Assembly (NCBI GenBank): GCA_900074885.1
Contig: FJUW01000062.1
Location: 202,883-266,882, forward strand
Direction of reading: 5' to 3'
Source of the DNA: Rhynchosporium graminicola
Taxonomy: Eukaryota; Ascomycota; Leotiomycetes; Helotiales; Ploettnerulaceae
DNA: 64,000 nt
Shown here: positions 46,227 to 59,533 of the stretch, one piece after another
Layout of the letters: each line of letters begins with the position of its first letter
How positions within the stretch are numbered: position 1 is the stretch's first letter
The notes under the pieces: generated by a model
Seen by the model: only the letters and a program-made list of their open reading frames with translations
Databases searched by the model: none
What the model was told of the DNA's origin: nothing
Translations under genes and position numbers: made by a program

Positions 46227-49200
46227 ATGGCTTCTTACGACTCACCCAGGACCTCACTCGGGCCTCCCTCATTACTTCCCCTGGGCATTCGATCACGACG
46301 TGGCTCTTTGGCTTCGATCTCTGGCTCGAATCCCCTAGACAAGGAACAACTAGCTCAAGCGTTAGACAAAATACACAGCACTGCTAGCCATTCCGATACT
46401 CTAACGACCTTCAATGAGTTCGCATCGCCACCTCCCTCATCATCGACGCACGCTGAAAGTAAGGGTATCGCGGGGGATATCATGCAAAACGGCCTCAGCG
46501 GGCTCTACAGTCGGTTCCGTGGAGCTGTCAGTGGTGGGAAAGACAACAAACCTGGACCGGCCTCGACGAGCAAGGGAGACCAGGAAAATCTAGATGGTGC
46601 GTCTGTACATAGCCAGCATACCACAGGTCTCGCTTCCAAAGGATCAATTACTACCACGAGAGAAGACAGCGTTGCTAGTGCCTCGCCCATCCAGCTTTCT
46701 ACGGCATCTTCCCGACTTCAGTCACCTACCACCTCCTCTTTTGCTGGATTCCCGTCCGAAAGCCAACCTCAGGCTGCGAAATCATCCAAGGTCTCTCTAG
46801 GATCGACTCCTGCTGCAACAACCCCGACCATATCAAAAGCCGGTCCTTCAAGCCGACCATCTATAACACCAATGACAAAAGCGACCACATCGTCTGCTAC
46901 CGTCCCAACAGTAGCTCCGGTCAATGTAAGCGCATTCAAGGATGGTGATAAAAATCGGAAGAGTATGGATGCACAGAACACGGATGGCCTACATAAAGGT
47001 GTGGGTAGTAAGCACGAGAGTCTGACCGCATTCGTCTTCGATCCGACGAAAAGGGGAGCAAAGAGCACATTGGATGGTTCAGCTGCTTCCGATGACGATA
47101 AGGGTGATGGCACTCAGAAACCCGATAAACTCCCAGCTCGTGGACATATCGGCGGCGATGGCAGCCTTGAGGTAGGGAAGAAGCCGTCAGACAATCCCAA
47201 AACTGCTGCAGCTTCAGCGTTGTCATCACTACGTGCCACCGATGCATCGCGTGTAAATACCTCTATTCGTCTTCACTTACCAGATGATCTCAAACGCCCT
47301 GCTGCTATCGAGCGTATCGCTCAAACTCATTTGCCTGGGTATCACACTTCTCGAGCATCTTCGACCGACCGCAGTATTGCTGAGACGAGCGTCATCAACA
47401 CATCAGCACACAACAGTGTAAGGCATGAATCTTTTTCTGTCGACGAAACTCCACAGCACGGCTATCTTGGCCGGCTACGCATCCCGGGTACAACAACAAA
47501 CGAGGGTGCTCCGGAGGCTGTTAATGCGAGGCTGGAGCGAATGAGAAAGCAAGTGATGAGCAAGGAGTTCTGGATGGCAGATGAGATTTGTAAGGAGTGC
47601 TTTTTGTGCGGAGATGCATTCTCTGCATTTCGACGTAAGCATCACTGCCGTACCTGCGGATGTATATTTGACTCGAAGTGTACTTGTATCATATCCGGTC
47701 AGCGTTTCGGTGTGCAGGGCTCGTTAAGAGTCTGTAAGACTTGCCTGGATATCATCAACAGGCGCCATGATAGCAGTGGATCGGACGATTCGGAAGAGGA
47801 TTCCGCCTTGCCGAATTTCTTCCAAACACAACAAGCAAAATACGACTCGTCGACACGCATAGAGACACCCGAGGGTCCTAATCACGACGGATCAAAGGTG
47901 GCTAATGGTCACATGTCCATGCCTCTTGCCACTCCCATGATGGCTATACCAGCAACACGGAGAATAGGTGACTCCACAAATCGCAGATCTGCAATTCTGG
48001 AGATAGATGCGCCCCAGCTGAGTCGGCCAAGCTCCTCGAGATCCTTGAAAGCTCTATCAGCTGCCGGACGTCCTGCGTCGTCAGGTCACAAAAGGCATCA
48101 TTCCAAACATAACTTCCTTGGCCGATTCAAATCAACAGTCGAAGAGAGGGCACCTTTTCAGAGAGGAACGATAGACGATCTAAGCAAGAAGTCTCGGTTA
48201 CCAGCTTTCCACGATGATAATATTATTGATCCCGACCTTGCTCCATATATGTCTGATGAAGAGTCCAGTGCCGACGAGCAAATGAGCATATTCGCGACTA
48301 TGAACAGTGCTACGATCGCTAGTCCAAGCTTCGAGAATGATAGGTCTGGCGTTGGATCGCTCTTAAGTGCAGGGAAGAAGCTCAGAACGCGTGGTGATAA
48401 AAGTGTCAGCGGAATCAGTTTCACTAGTCGTGGGCTTGAAGATCCCACCGCTGGTATACCAGGTGGCTTCTCACGTCCCAATCGACGCCGGAACCTAAGC
48501 ACTGCTAGTAACAACTTGCTCCTTTCTCGAGCTTCTCCACGGCAACCAGTCCAGGGTTTTGGAAATCTGGATGAGGAGACTGCCAGCGTAGAAAACTTGT
48601 TAGCTACAGTTCCAGGCCCCTCGCGGATGATACGCAGCGCTTCCATGAGAGATAGTAAGGCACCCGCGATAGAATTGAACAATGCTAGCCTGCATCATGT
48701 GAGGCGGCTATTGTATCAGCTATTGGAGGACGCAAACATAACTAATGCCGCTTCGTGGCAGAATGCGCTTATGCCTATCCTGCTGCAGTGTACAGACGAC
48801 GTCAATCCCAACGTACGTCTCGGCGATGACATCGATGTTCGCCATTACGTGAAGCTGAAAAAGATTCCTGGTGGGAAGCCTGGGGACACATCATATGTTT
48901 CAGGAGTTGTATTTACCAAAAACGTGGCTCTCAAAAGTATGCCGAGGAGCATATCGAATCCACGAATTGTCATCGTCTCTTTTCCTATTGAATACCAGAG
49001 ACACCAACATCATTTCATGAGTCTCGAGCCAGTCATAGCCCAGGAGAAAGAGTTTCTGAGGAACATGGTCAACCGAATCGCGTCTCTCCGCCCACAATTG
49101 CTCCTCGTCCAGAAGCACATATCTGGATTGGCGCTGCAGTACCTCGCCGAGGCGAACATCACAGTGGCATACAATGTCAAGCAGTCTGTCATCGAGGCTG

Positions 49201-52200
49201 TCTCGCGATGTGCTCAGACTGAAATCATCTCATCAATTGACATGGTGGCTTTGAAGCCGGTGCATATCGGTAAAAGCGCGGGCTTCGATGTAAAAACGTA
49301 TGTGCACAAAGACATACCTGGCAAAAAGAAGACCTACATCTACTTGTCTGGCTGTCCAAAGGAACTCGGCTGCACGATTGCTCTTCGGGGTGCAAACATG
49401 GCTACACTCTCCAAAATGAAACGCATCACCGAATTTATGGTTTACGTTGTGTACAACCTCAAGCTTGAGACTTGTCTGATGCGCGATGAGTTTGTACTTA
49501 TACCATCAGTCGCGGAGAACAGTGGGAGCCTATCACCAAGTCGTCAACAAGCCACATCGGCGATGCTATCTGGCGGTCCGGATCCTGCTCCAGAACGAGA
49601 CCTTCTCGCTGCCGCCAATGACAAGTTACGTGCTGTCGTCAATGCTGGACAAATGTTCAAGGAACTCAGCAGCTCGACAGAACCTGCGGTCAGCCAGCCA
49701 ACTACTGTCGTCGATATTGATGACGTTGATGATTCGCAGCCTCCTCAAAGCAGTAGACCCGACATCGCCGCTGAGGCTTCGAAATATGTTTCTGCTCACG
49801 AATCGCATGCGCATGGCTCCCATGAGGAACAACTTCCTGAAGATATTCCGATGCCAACATTTTATAGCGACATGGTAGCAAAGCATCGAACCAAGATATT
49901 ATCTGCTTCGCCGTTTGTAAAGTTCGTCCAACCTTACTTACTCATGAGATCTCGTGAGCAAGAGCGCAGACTTTCATACCTCAAGCGGCTGCGTGACCAG
50001 GACACGTTTGAAGACCAGACTGATACCGAAAAATTGAAACCGCAGAAGTTTCAGCTTATCAGGCCAGAGATGGTCCACGAGACGGTCAAGCGAGCACCTC
50101 GCCAAAACATGGAAGTTCTTCACGCTGTTCATGATGCAGAGTACGACAAGGCCCTTCACAACTACCAAACGCAGAAGCGGCAATGGGAAAATTACATCCA
50201 GGGGAATCTAGACCTGTTCGACCCTTATGCCCATCAGAACATCACGGTTTTGTACACAGTGGTATGCACCGCCACCACAATTCCCTGTGCCGGACCTGAG
50301 CTACTTGCGCTATCTTTCTACAATGAGCACGCGGAATTTGATCCTGATTGCACACTGGGTCAGTACGTTGAAGATTTATGCTTAAGCGTTAACACCATCT
50401 GCACTTCCAATGGCTGCGAACGTAAGATGTCCGAACATCATAGGACATACGTGCACGGTGAGGCACGTATCACTGTGTTCGTCGAGAAGTCACCATGTAA
50501 ACTTAAAGGACTTCAAGATTCTATTCTCATGTGGAGCTACTGCAAAATCTGTCAAAAGGAGACGCAAGTAATGCCTATGTCAGAGAGTACTTGGAAGTAC
50601 TCGCTTGGGAAATATCTCGAGCTATCATTTTGGAGCAGCGAATTGCGACTCCGAGCCGGCTTCTGTCCTCATGATATCCATCGTGACCATCTACGGTATT
50701 TCGGTTTCCGCAATGTTGCGATTAGGATTCATTACGATCCCATTGACCTCTTGGAGATCATCGTGCCGCGCACGAGGATTACTTGGAAGGTGGACAACGA
50801 TCTGAGACTGAAAAATGACTTGTTCACCAAAAGCGAAGAGCGATGGAATCGATTCATGATATCCGTCCACTCAAGAATCAAGGGTATCAACATAGACAGC
50901 GTTGCACCTGAGAAGGCCGATGCTTGTAAAGCAGAAGTAGAGAGGCTTACGAAACTTGCGCAGGAAGAACATGCTGCACTCATTCGCAAGCTGCAGGAGA
51001 ACTACATGGAGTCTAAATACTACGAAATCATCCCGTTGAACAGAGCTGTGCGGGCGATGCAAGAGAAGGTAGCGGAATGGGATGATGCTTTCGCCGACTT
51101 TGACTCAAATTTTTTCCCTTCAGAAAAGGACATCAGGAGGCTTGCAGCGCTTCAATTGAAGAAGATGTTTATTGACAGAGATGAGTCGTCGACGTCCATC
51201 GCAACGGAAGCACAAGACACGGCGTCCGAGATCGACGAAAAGTCTCCTCATCCGTCCCTGGAATTGGTCAGAAATCCTTCAGATATATCCATTGAAGAGA
51301 GAAAGGAGGGATTATCTTCTGTGGTGGAGGAAAATCCTGCCCTCAATGACTCTCAGTCCAGAATTAACCAGGACACACCTGCGACGCATCCACAAGATAT
51401 AGACCTAGATCGCGAGGGAATTGATCATCTAGACTTGGCTGTTCCAAAACGAAGCGACATTCCCGAGGAGTCTCTTCCAGAAACCCCTACAAGCCCATCA
51501 TTCCCCGTGACTCCATTGGAGGATCACGAAAATGTCGGAGTCGAGTTTTCAAAGCCTGGATTAAGCAGAGGCTCCTCAGAAATAACGTTATTAGGGAAGG
51601 TCGACAAGCTCAGGAAGGCGCAGCAGGGAGGCTCTGGAGACTCCGCCGCGGAAACACCTGGAGCGTCTGGAATACCACGTCCTACCGAGAGAGGTGCTGC
51701 AAGAAGAAGCGGCCTGGCCGTGTCTCCTCCTATGATTCGAACTCAATCACAACCTGCTGGTACGCTTCGCCGCTCACAACTTACTGTCAGAGGACAGCTG
51801 AAAAATGTCGAGAGCAGAGGCGCTGGTGACAATCCAATTCCGTCTTTTGAACCACACAAGTCTTCGGCTACAGAAACTTCGAAACCAGCCGATAAAAAGC
51901 TCTCCGAGCGTTTAGGATTAGGTACGATCAAATCTCATCGGAAGGCGGGCCACTCCTTGATTCCGAGGTCTGTAAATAGTCGACGAAAAGAGTCCAAAGT
52001 ATCAACTCTGGCGAAGCACTTTGAGCAGCTGAGTCGAGAATTCGAAAAAGAGCGGTTGCGAGATAGAAAACAACGTGCAGCAAAAATTACCCAGTCTCGT
52101 GCTTTTCCCAAGGCATCTTCCAAGCCGATCGTTGAAGTTTACAAAGACGTTCACGAAGCTGTAGAAGAAAGGGATCACAGTTATGAGGTCCTAGAAGATA

Positions 52201-54001
52201 TTGAACCCACCCATCCGGACGCCGAGGCCACAAGCGTCGTTGGTGGTCTGGCGGATTTCCATACTGATGATGTTTCCCAAGAACATCCACCAGATTCGCC
52301 GACAGGCACTGCTGCTACGGCAGATGAGACCGCCACCGAGACTGACGACAATCAACAGAATGTCAGCCAAGCAGGCTCCGACGACGAGGGGGCCGGAAGT
52401 GATATAGACCACTCGTTGCTCGACGATATCATACCTGGTGCTGCTGAAATTGCTGAGTCTATAGGCGCGGGGAAGCAGAATTCCGATGCCCCGTTGGAAA
52501 TTCCAAAGCACGAAAAGTCAACTCTCATGAAAATGTTGACAAATTTCTGGGCTGAGCGCTCTGCCAGTGGATGGACACCACTCGATTACCCCCTCAATGC
52601 TGGTGATCATATATTTGCTGATGTGGATGTCATCGTCCGCGAGGACGAGCCGAGTTCCTTGATAGCATTTGCGCTCCAAACTCAAGACTATAAGGATAAA
52701 CTGGCAAATATTCGCTGTCAAGGAGAGGCTAGCAGTAAAAAAGACGACCAAAAACAGCCAGAGAAAGATGGCACCCCAGATGTCTGTGAGGATGGAATTG
52801 ATCAGGCCGAAGTCGAAACATCCCTGCTTCGAGCTACCGGCACCCATTTGGCATACTCTTTCACTGATGGTTCTGCAAAAATGCAGTGCAAGATCTTCTT
52901 CGCCGAACAATTCGATGCAGTGCGCAGGAAATGTGGGGTCTCTGATCGAATTGTCGAGTCACTCTCACGGTGCCTCAAATGGGACTCGAAGGGTGGAAAA
53001 ACAAAATCGGTTTTTTTGAAGACGTTGGATGACAGGCTTGTTCTCAAATCACTCTCGCCAATCGAGACGGCGGCTTTCCTCAAGTTTGCCCCAGCTTACT
53101 TCAACATCATGGCCGAGGCTCTCTTCCACGATCTCCCCACGGTTATTGCGAAAATGTTGGGCTTTTATCAGATTATCATCAAAAATCCCGTTACCGGAAC
53201 AGAAATCAAATGGGACGTTTTGGTAATGGAGAATCTTTTCTATGATCGGTCGCCAACTCGTATTTTTGACCTAAAAGGGTCAATGCGGAATCGCAAGATT
53301 CAGTCGACTGGTGAGCAAAACGAGGTTCTTCTGGACGAGAACATGGTGGAATTCATTTATGAATCGCCACTGTTTGCACGCGAGGTAAGTCGTCTACCGA
53401 CGATTGGAAGAGGTGTGCTAATTGTGTATAGCATTCCAAGAAGTTACTACGGGCTGCAATCTTCAACGACACTCTATTCTTACAGAGAAATGACGTTATG
53501 GACTACTCATTGATGGTAGCTGTTGACGAGGTAGGTACAAAGACACGATGGCCGTATCTCAACTGACACAATTTCAGGCCAGGAAGGAACTTGTTGTGGG
53601 CATCATTGATGTCGTAAGAACATACACCTGGGTACGTTTCCATTTGATGATGATTGGACTTAACTAACTTTCACAGGATAAAAAGCTCGAGTCTTGGATC
53701 AAAGATCGGGGCTTCGCAGGTGGCGGTCGCAACCGCCCTACAGTCACGTCACCAAAGGTATAGTGGTCCAGATCAGGTACACAGCTCATACTGATAGGGC
53801 AATTTTAGGAGTATAAGAGTCGCTTCCGAGAAGCTATGAATCGTTATATTCTGCAGGGTAATTATGTCTCCATCCTCCAATTTCGAGACTTTGCTAATTA
53901 TAGTGATAGCACCAAACAGCTGGCACCAATGGCAGCAGATGGACACTAAGCCTCAAAAAGACCCCAAGTCTGACGCAGCTGCGGTAAACCAGGGACCTTG
54001 A
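46227..54001 (+). CDS. FAB1: 1-phosphatidylinositol-3-phosphate 5-kinase
   Basis: Six exons: 46227-53384, 53432-53530, 53578-53631, 53677-53757, 53809-53857 and 53910-54001, 2510 residues. It makes PI(3,5)P2 on vacuole and endosome membranes. Domains in order: disordered Ser-rich N-terminus (1-440); FYVE zinc finger (about 447-510) with Cys pairs such as C458/C461 and C474/C477 and the PI3P-binding RRKHHCRTCG; a TCP-1/GroEL-like chaperonin domain (about 860-1090); a Cys/His-rich middle region around 1400-1560; and the PIPK kinase at about 2140-2500. The kinase shows VLKSLSPIE, IFDLKGSMRNRK, MDYSLMVAVDE and IIDVVRTYTWDKK, the last three spread over the small 3' exons, so the long frame alone lacks the kinase end. 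Exon 1 is an unbroken 7.2 kb. There is no DEP domain. Length fits fungal homologues. Confidence 0.96.
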
Positions 54002-55614
54002 GTGCTAACATGAGTTGCAATTCCTTGTAATACCTCTCAGGCATCCTGCGGAGCTTTGTAACATAGAATAGAAGCACATCTGCTCAGTCAGGACCAACAT
54101 CTTTCACGTTAACAGATGTACACTCGTTCACTTGGAGTCCGCTTCTAATTAATAAGAAGCCAAATTTCACCGCGAATATTTTTTCCAGTACGCATGCCAT
54201 TTGGGGATGTGTAAGTGCGAGTTTTGCTTTTGAGGTGACCAATTGGACAAGCATTCCTACTTTGTTTTTCGACCTCCATTAACCATATTCGCTAGCAGTA
54301 TACCTTCTTCCAGGTCTTGCTTTCATTGTGATCAATCATTTTTCAATATCCAGTCTGCTAACTCGGGCGAAGTGCCAAATTTGTTAATACCCTCATTCCC
54401 TGTATTGAAGTGACTCCATCTAATTTAATTCCTCAGATTTGAATGGCCAGGTTGAGCACAGTGACCAGTCCAGATCCTGTGTCTTGATAGTCGTCCCTGG
54501 CTTAGCTTCTACGCGCCCGCTTAGTATGTCTCTCTCGAGATGATGATAGAGTAGAGTAGAGTGAGAAAAGGAAAAAGATCAGAACGTCCGTGCCATTCTT
54601 TCTACCTCGCCAACATCCTAACCATCTATCAATCTACCCTACTCACCAATGGTCCTGCATACCCTTCCTCATCGAACTCTCACCAGCAATCAACCAATCC
54701 TCTACCGGTGTTCAATTCGCATGCTCATCACAACCGAAAAACAGAGACGGAACTTTCTAATGTGGCAATAATATCATCCGTCCGTCTGCCTCCTCGGTCA
54801 ACGTTTACGTAAATGCTCGGACTCATCGTTGCGTTACTTTGAGATAAGTACCAACCTCCGCCCTCGCTATATAGGGGTGACTTGATGCGTTTGGGATCTG
54901 GCGTTTGATCTCATGGGCGATGCTCTCATCGGATTCGGTGCTGGAGGTGTGCTTGTGCGTAATATCGCTCTTTGCGGGGACGGAAATATTGCATGGAGAT
55001 AGATTCGATATTGCTTGCGACGCCGAATGCCCTGCGCTTCGGAGATGGCGGAATTGCTTTGTTGTGGAGAGGAGGTGCTGGTGTTGCTGAGGGAGGGAGT
55101 TTGAGGAGGTGGAGGATTCTCAAGGGGATGGTGAGAGCTGGGTTTGGATGAGAAGGCGTGATTGGTGTGCTTGAGCTTGAGGTTGATGTTTTGCGGGTGT
55201 GAGGGTATGAGGATTTCTGTGTGATGGGTTGAGCGGGAGGGGTGTGAGAATAGAGTCGATGCGGAGAAAGGAGAAGGGAAGTGGTGGTGAGGTTTCGGTA
55301 TTGGTGTGGGTATGTTATGAAGAGGGCTGCGGAGTGGAAGTTGGTGGGAAATTGATGAGGTTTTCTATCGTTCTAGAGAGGATATGTGGTGTGGAATGAG
55401 ATACAAAGGAGGTATTGGACTTATTTGAGACGTGGACTCATCCCGGGAAAGTGCTACATTCGAGTCAGAGCAGCCTTAGGAGAAATAATATTTCCGTTTC
55501 CTTGTGATATTTCTTACATTGCGTTTGCTTCCATTGGCCACCAATTATACATTTTTTTTACCACCCAGCTTGCTTGCCATCTTTCACCAATTGACGCATA
55601 GTCCCCATAAATTC
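54002..55614. other. Convergent gap of 1.6 kb
   Basis: 3' flanks of FAB1 and the acyl-CoA dehydrogenase gene. I see no gene, tRNA or transposon here; the 55.0-55.4 kb part is G-rich on the plus strand. Confidence 0.55.
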
Positions 55615-57244
55615 TTACAATTTCGAGAGCTCTGCTTTTCTGGGCCCTACGTATCCAAAAAGATATGCAGCAACCTTTCTCATCTGGATTTCCTCGCTGC
55701 CCTCTGTTATTCGGTAACGACCTAACGGGATTAGCAAGGGAAGATCACTATCTGGGTGCGTATCGACTCACGGTGGTGGCGATATATATGCTCAAATCTG
55801 AGTTTGTGTTAACTAATTGTTGTCTGCTGTCATACGAGGATGTTAAACTTACGCTTTGTGTCTAGAGTACCCAATTCCCCCTATAGAAATGAGTGAGAGT
55901 CTTCAAAATAGTTGCAAAGTACTGACCATGAATTTGTATCGCTCGGTCGGCTGCCTGGGTGCAGAGCCGATTACCCCAATACTGCTTCCAGTCAGTCATC
56001 ATTTTCCAAACACAAAAAGGACTTCGTACATTGCACATCGACACCTTATCCCCCAGATCCCGTTCAATCTGCTTTTGCGTCATACCATCCATCTCCGTCG
56101 CCGTCTTGAAGATCAAAAGCTTCAACATTTCCGCCTGGGTTGAAAGCTCCACAATGGGAAATTGAATGGCCTGGTTCGTCGACAATTCATTCCCGAATGG
56201 CTTTCGCTTTCTTGCATACTTAATACTTTCCTCGATGCAGTATTCGGCAGCTCCGAGGGAGCTGGCCGCTTGACGCAATCGGTTTTCGTGAACGAATGTT
56301 TGAGCAATTGGAAGACCAAGTCCAACTTTGCCGAGAATGGCTGAGTCGGGCACGAATACATCTGTGAAGCTCAAAGCTGGGGAGATGTAAATTCCGTATT
56401 AGTTATATAGAAGAAGAAACCCGACTTACTGGCATGATCTGTTGGCATATTGAACGTCCACTCGTATGATTCAATCTTGAACCCTGGTGCATCCTTCGGG
56501 ACAAAGAAGGCTGTGATCCCAATGGCATCGCCAGCTTTCCCATTAGTCCTGGCGAAGGCTAGACAATGCGTTGCTTTATGGATGCCACTAATCCACATTT
56601 TCCTTCCATTGATTTTCCATCCATCAACGCCATCTTGCTCGCATCTCTCAGCCACGGTAGACATGTGCGTCGCATCACTTCCATGATCTGGCTCCGTCAG
56701 CCCAAAAGTAAAGCCGACCTTCCCCTGAAGCCTCTCAGCAACGAATTTCTCCTTCTGCTCTGTAAAACCATGTCAGCTTTGATTTCCGCTCATAGCGCCA
56801 CCCAATATCCTACCTACCCCGCGTCCCAAACTCCCTGACCATCAACACATCCGGAAAATTGCCCACGATGCTATGCTCATTCTGCAAATCGTTAAACAGT
56901 CCCAGTCCCTTTCTCGCCAAGTGCATCCTAATCACCGCCATCCAAAGATTGCCGCCATCGCTGCCTCGGAATTCTGCGGGGAGGCAGAAGCGATAGAAAC
57001 CCGCCTCGTCGGCTCGTTTGCGAGCTTCGGCTAGAAGGTCTTCCCACTCCTCGCGGGGGAGACCCTGGTTGTCCCAGTCGGTGCGAGCGTGTTCTCGACG
57101 GTGGTCGAAGAAACGTTCGTTGTCGTTGGATGCTTGCAGTGGTGCGATCTCCGAGGCGATGAAGTCGTCGATTGAGCAGAGGTACTTTTGGAGATCTGGT
57201 GGGAGGGAGAAGTTCATTGCTCCGTGTGAGGAGTTGGGAGGCAT
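55615..57244 (-). CDS. Peroxisomal acyl-CoA dehydrogenase ending in SKL
   Basis: Seven exons: 57244-56818, 56759-56430, 56376-56030, 55981-55927, 55880-55853, 55797-55772 and 55721-55615, 439 residues. It is a flavin-dependent acyl-CoA dehydrogenase: FTFGLTEPDHGSDATH in the middle domain, ATLSFTDVFVPDS, HENRLRQAASSLGAAEY, ARKRKPFG, and IQIHGGIGYSRH plus YRITEGSEEIQMRK in the C-terminal domain. Four tiny 3' exons (55, 28, 26 and 107 bases) were placed by conservation and phase; each splice restores a family motif. The last exon ends ELSKL, a consensus PTS1, so the enzyme should act in peroxisomal beta-oxidation rather than in mitochondria. It resembles fungal ACAD10/11-type proteins. An in-frame Met 14 codons upstream is less likely. 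Confidence 0.9.
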
Positions 57245-57880
57245 GGTGAGGGGAGGGGAGGGGAGGTGAAGGGTACAAAAAAACAAATATATCTATATAT
57301 ATATATATATTAAAAGAGCACTTTGAGTCCAATACACAAAAGGAGATACGAACAAAAGGTTAAACCCGTCGTAGAATTCTCGCGGGTTTATTGTTACTCT
57401 GTTATGAGTCAACCTTCGATGTACTAGTCCGTCCCTTTATATATCCAAAGAGCTATCGTCTCATCTGAAAAGCACCTAGGCAGGCTGCAGATATACATGT
57501 CTGAAGGCGGGGTTAGATGTACTGCCTCGGCTACTCGTAATGTTCTCTCTCTTTGAACCATCTGGTCACTATATTTATCTATGCTTACTATTTATTCACT
57601 CGTCTAGGGTGTTTCAAATGAAGACCAGATGATTTCGAACGATACTACTAGCCGGTTCCCCGACAGTTTCGCTCGGGACTCGCTTACTATCGGGACATGC
57701 AAATACCTCGCACATATAAACGCCTCGCTTTTTAATACCTAAAATCGCGCTTTACTACCTAAATTAACTACTTTTAATATTACTACTAACATCTAATAAT
57801 CATTAATAATACTAAAAATACTAGTACCCCGTAGTAGATATTACTTCTAGAGTTATACTACTAAGTCAGAGTATAAAAAG
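57245..57880. other. Promoter region leading into repeat block
   Basis: A (TA)n run at about 57286-57311 lies just upstream of the acyl-CoA dehydrogenase start. From about 57.7 kb the sequence turns AT-rich and RIP-like. Confidence 0.55.
57286..57311. repeat. TA dinucleotide microsatellite
   Basis: About ten TA units, 45-65 bases upstream of the acyl-CoA dehydrogenase start codon. Confidence 0.85.
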
Positions 57881-58866
57881 GCCTTCCGAGATACTAAACT
57901 ATAATATATAGCGCACCCTACAGATAGTCCTTCTATAGTAGCGCGTAAATTCGATATCAAAGTCTCTTCTCTACGCAAAGCTATTTTAAGAGTAAAGAAA
58001 GATAGCTTAAAGAAGGAGTTATTTCCAGGGAGTAGTAGCTATAATAAGCTACTTACTCCCTCGCAGGAGGAGGCTATTAGGCAGTATTACTATAATTATT
58101 AGGAGTTAGATATAAGAGCTACTTATCTGATAGTTAAATTAGTAATTACTTATCTACTTATAGTAAGATCTCCCTATTATTATAATAATATTCTACTAAT
58201 AATTATATTAATTCTATAGGCCTAAACTCCTCTAAAGCTACCTCTTTCTAATACCTAGTTCTATAAATAGTTAAAGGACTATCTAGAGCTCTATTCGATT
58301 AAGACGAAACCTATAGAAGCTATACAATTAGAGCTATATATAGAAGAAGTAGTAATCCAGTAGTTCTAGAACCTAGAGAGAGAGATAGAAAGGCTACAAA
58401 TTAATAATAGAAAGAAAGTTCTAAATATAGATAAATCTAGTATACGAGGCGCCCTCCTATATGCCGAGAGTGTAGTTATTCTAAGGAGTATAAATACACT
58501 ATATACACCTATATAAGGAAGCCGCAAAATAGTTACTATTATAGAAACTATATGTAGTAATAAAAAGAAGACACTTCTAGCTTTTATAATTTGCCCTAGA
58601 GAGATAATTATAGAGAACTAGATATCTATAAACTTTTCTAGTGAAGAAATAATTACTTTCTCTTTAACTAGATATATTAATAATTCGATTATCATAGAAT
58701 ACGCTTACCATTTGATCAAACACTCGTATACCAGACCAGAAAAGCTATAGAAACTACTCCTTTTAGACGGCTACGAATCTCACTACTATAAGTAATTTAT
58801 AGTACTTCTTCAAGAGAATCATATATATCTATAGTACTTTCCAAGCTATCTAACGCATGCTCTTCA
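57881..58866 (+). mobile_element. Pogo/Fot1-type DNA transposon relic, transposase interrupted
   Basis: Translation of the plus strand across many stops gives the order of a Tc1/mariner pogo-type transposase: an HTH-like region near 57.95-58.1 kb, NIDKSS where NxDExG is expected (about 58424), KIVTIIETICSNKKK (about 58520), and LLLDGYESH (the second Asp of the DDE triad, about 58760). The frame stops at the FPSYLTH segment, where the LTR at 58867 begins. Stops and missense changes fit C-to-T and G-to-A mutation, as expected after RIP. No intact open frame remains and no terminal inverted repeat was identified. Confidence 0.75.
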
Positions 58867-59101
58867 TATGACGACTAGTCAGGTTTGGAGGTTTCTCCCT
58901 ATTAGTAGAAACACTTACTACTAAGCGAGATTACACGAGTAGAGTTTAGGGGCCCCTTTTTATATATATACTCCCCTTCTCCCTCTACTTCTTTACTCCT
59001 TAGTTATAGATTCTTAAGTAATTCTTACTACTTCATATTTATAGTAATATAAGATCTTATTACTTAAGTAGTTTTAAGACCTTTCTAGAGTAAGCGTTAT
59101 A
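58867..59101 (+). repeat. Ty3/gypsy LTR copy 1
   Basis: 235 bases, matching the copies at 59299-59533 (reverse) and 60506-60740 over their whole length with scattered transitions. It begins TATGACGACTAG and ends AAGCGTTATA; the reverse copy ends in CA (TGTAACGC on the plus strand), so ends were TG...CA before mutation. It lies inside the pogo transposase relic. Confidence 0.85.
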
Positions 59102-59298
59102 TTATCTATAACTCTTTTACTTACGTCTAGGAAGATAGTAAATATCTACTTATATTATATCTCTATACCTAGAGCTACTAAACGCAAGAGACTACGCTAT
59201 ATAGAGAAGGCCTATACTAAGTATAAACTTAAAGAATAGCACTTAAACTAAAGTAACTTAAGTCCGATAAATCGACTACCGGTTCTCCGACTCCCTCT
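59102..59298 (+). mobile_element. 5' leader fragment of the gypsy element
   Basis: 197 bases that match the sequence right after LTR copy 3 (60741-60937), including CGCTATATAGAGAAGGCC. The fragment stops where the reverse-oriented LTR starts. So it is a 5' end of the same element, cut short. Confidence 0.75.
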
Positions 59299-59533
59299 TG
59301 TAACGCTTGCTCTAGAAAGGTCTCAAAACTACCTGAGTAATAAGACCTCATATTACTATAAATATAAAGTAATAAGAATCACTTGAGAATCTATAACTAA
59401 AGAGTAAAGAAGTAGAGAGAGAATAGAAGTATATATATAAAAAGGGGCCCCTAAACTCTACTCGTATAATCTCGCTTAGTAGTAAGTGTTTCTACTAATA
59501 GAGAGAGACCTCTAAACCTAACTAGTCGTTATA
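59299..59533 (-). repeat. Ty3/gypsy LTR copy 2, reverse orientation
   Basis: 235 bases, reverse complement of the other two copies. On the minus strand it is the 3' LTR: a polypurine tract lies directly beside it at about 59534-59550 and integrase sequence precedes it. Confidence 0.85.

Noticed and set aside
57244..57286. Met at 57286 as start of the acyl-CoA dehydrogenase
   Set aside because: It would add a short hydrophobic Leu/Pro-rich leader not seen in a PTS1-bearing peroxisomal enzyme; the Met at 57244 is more likely.
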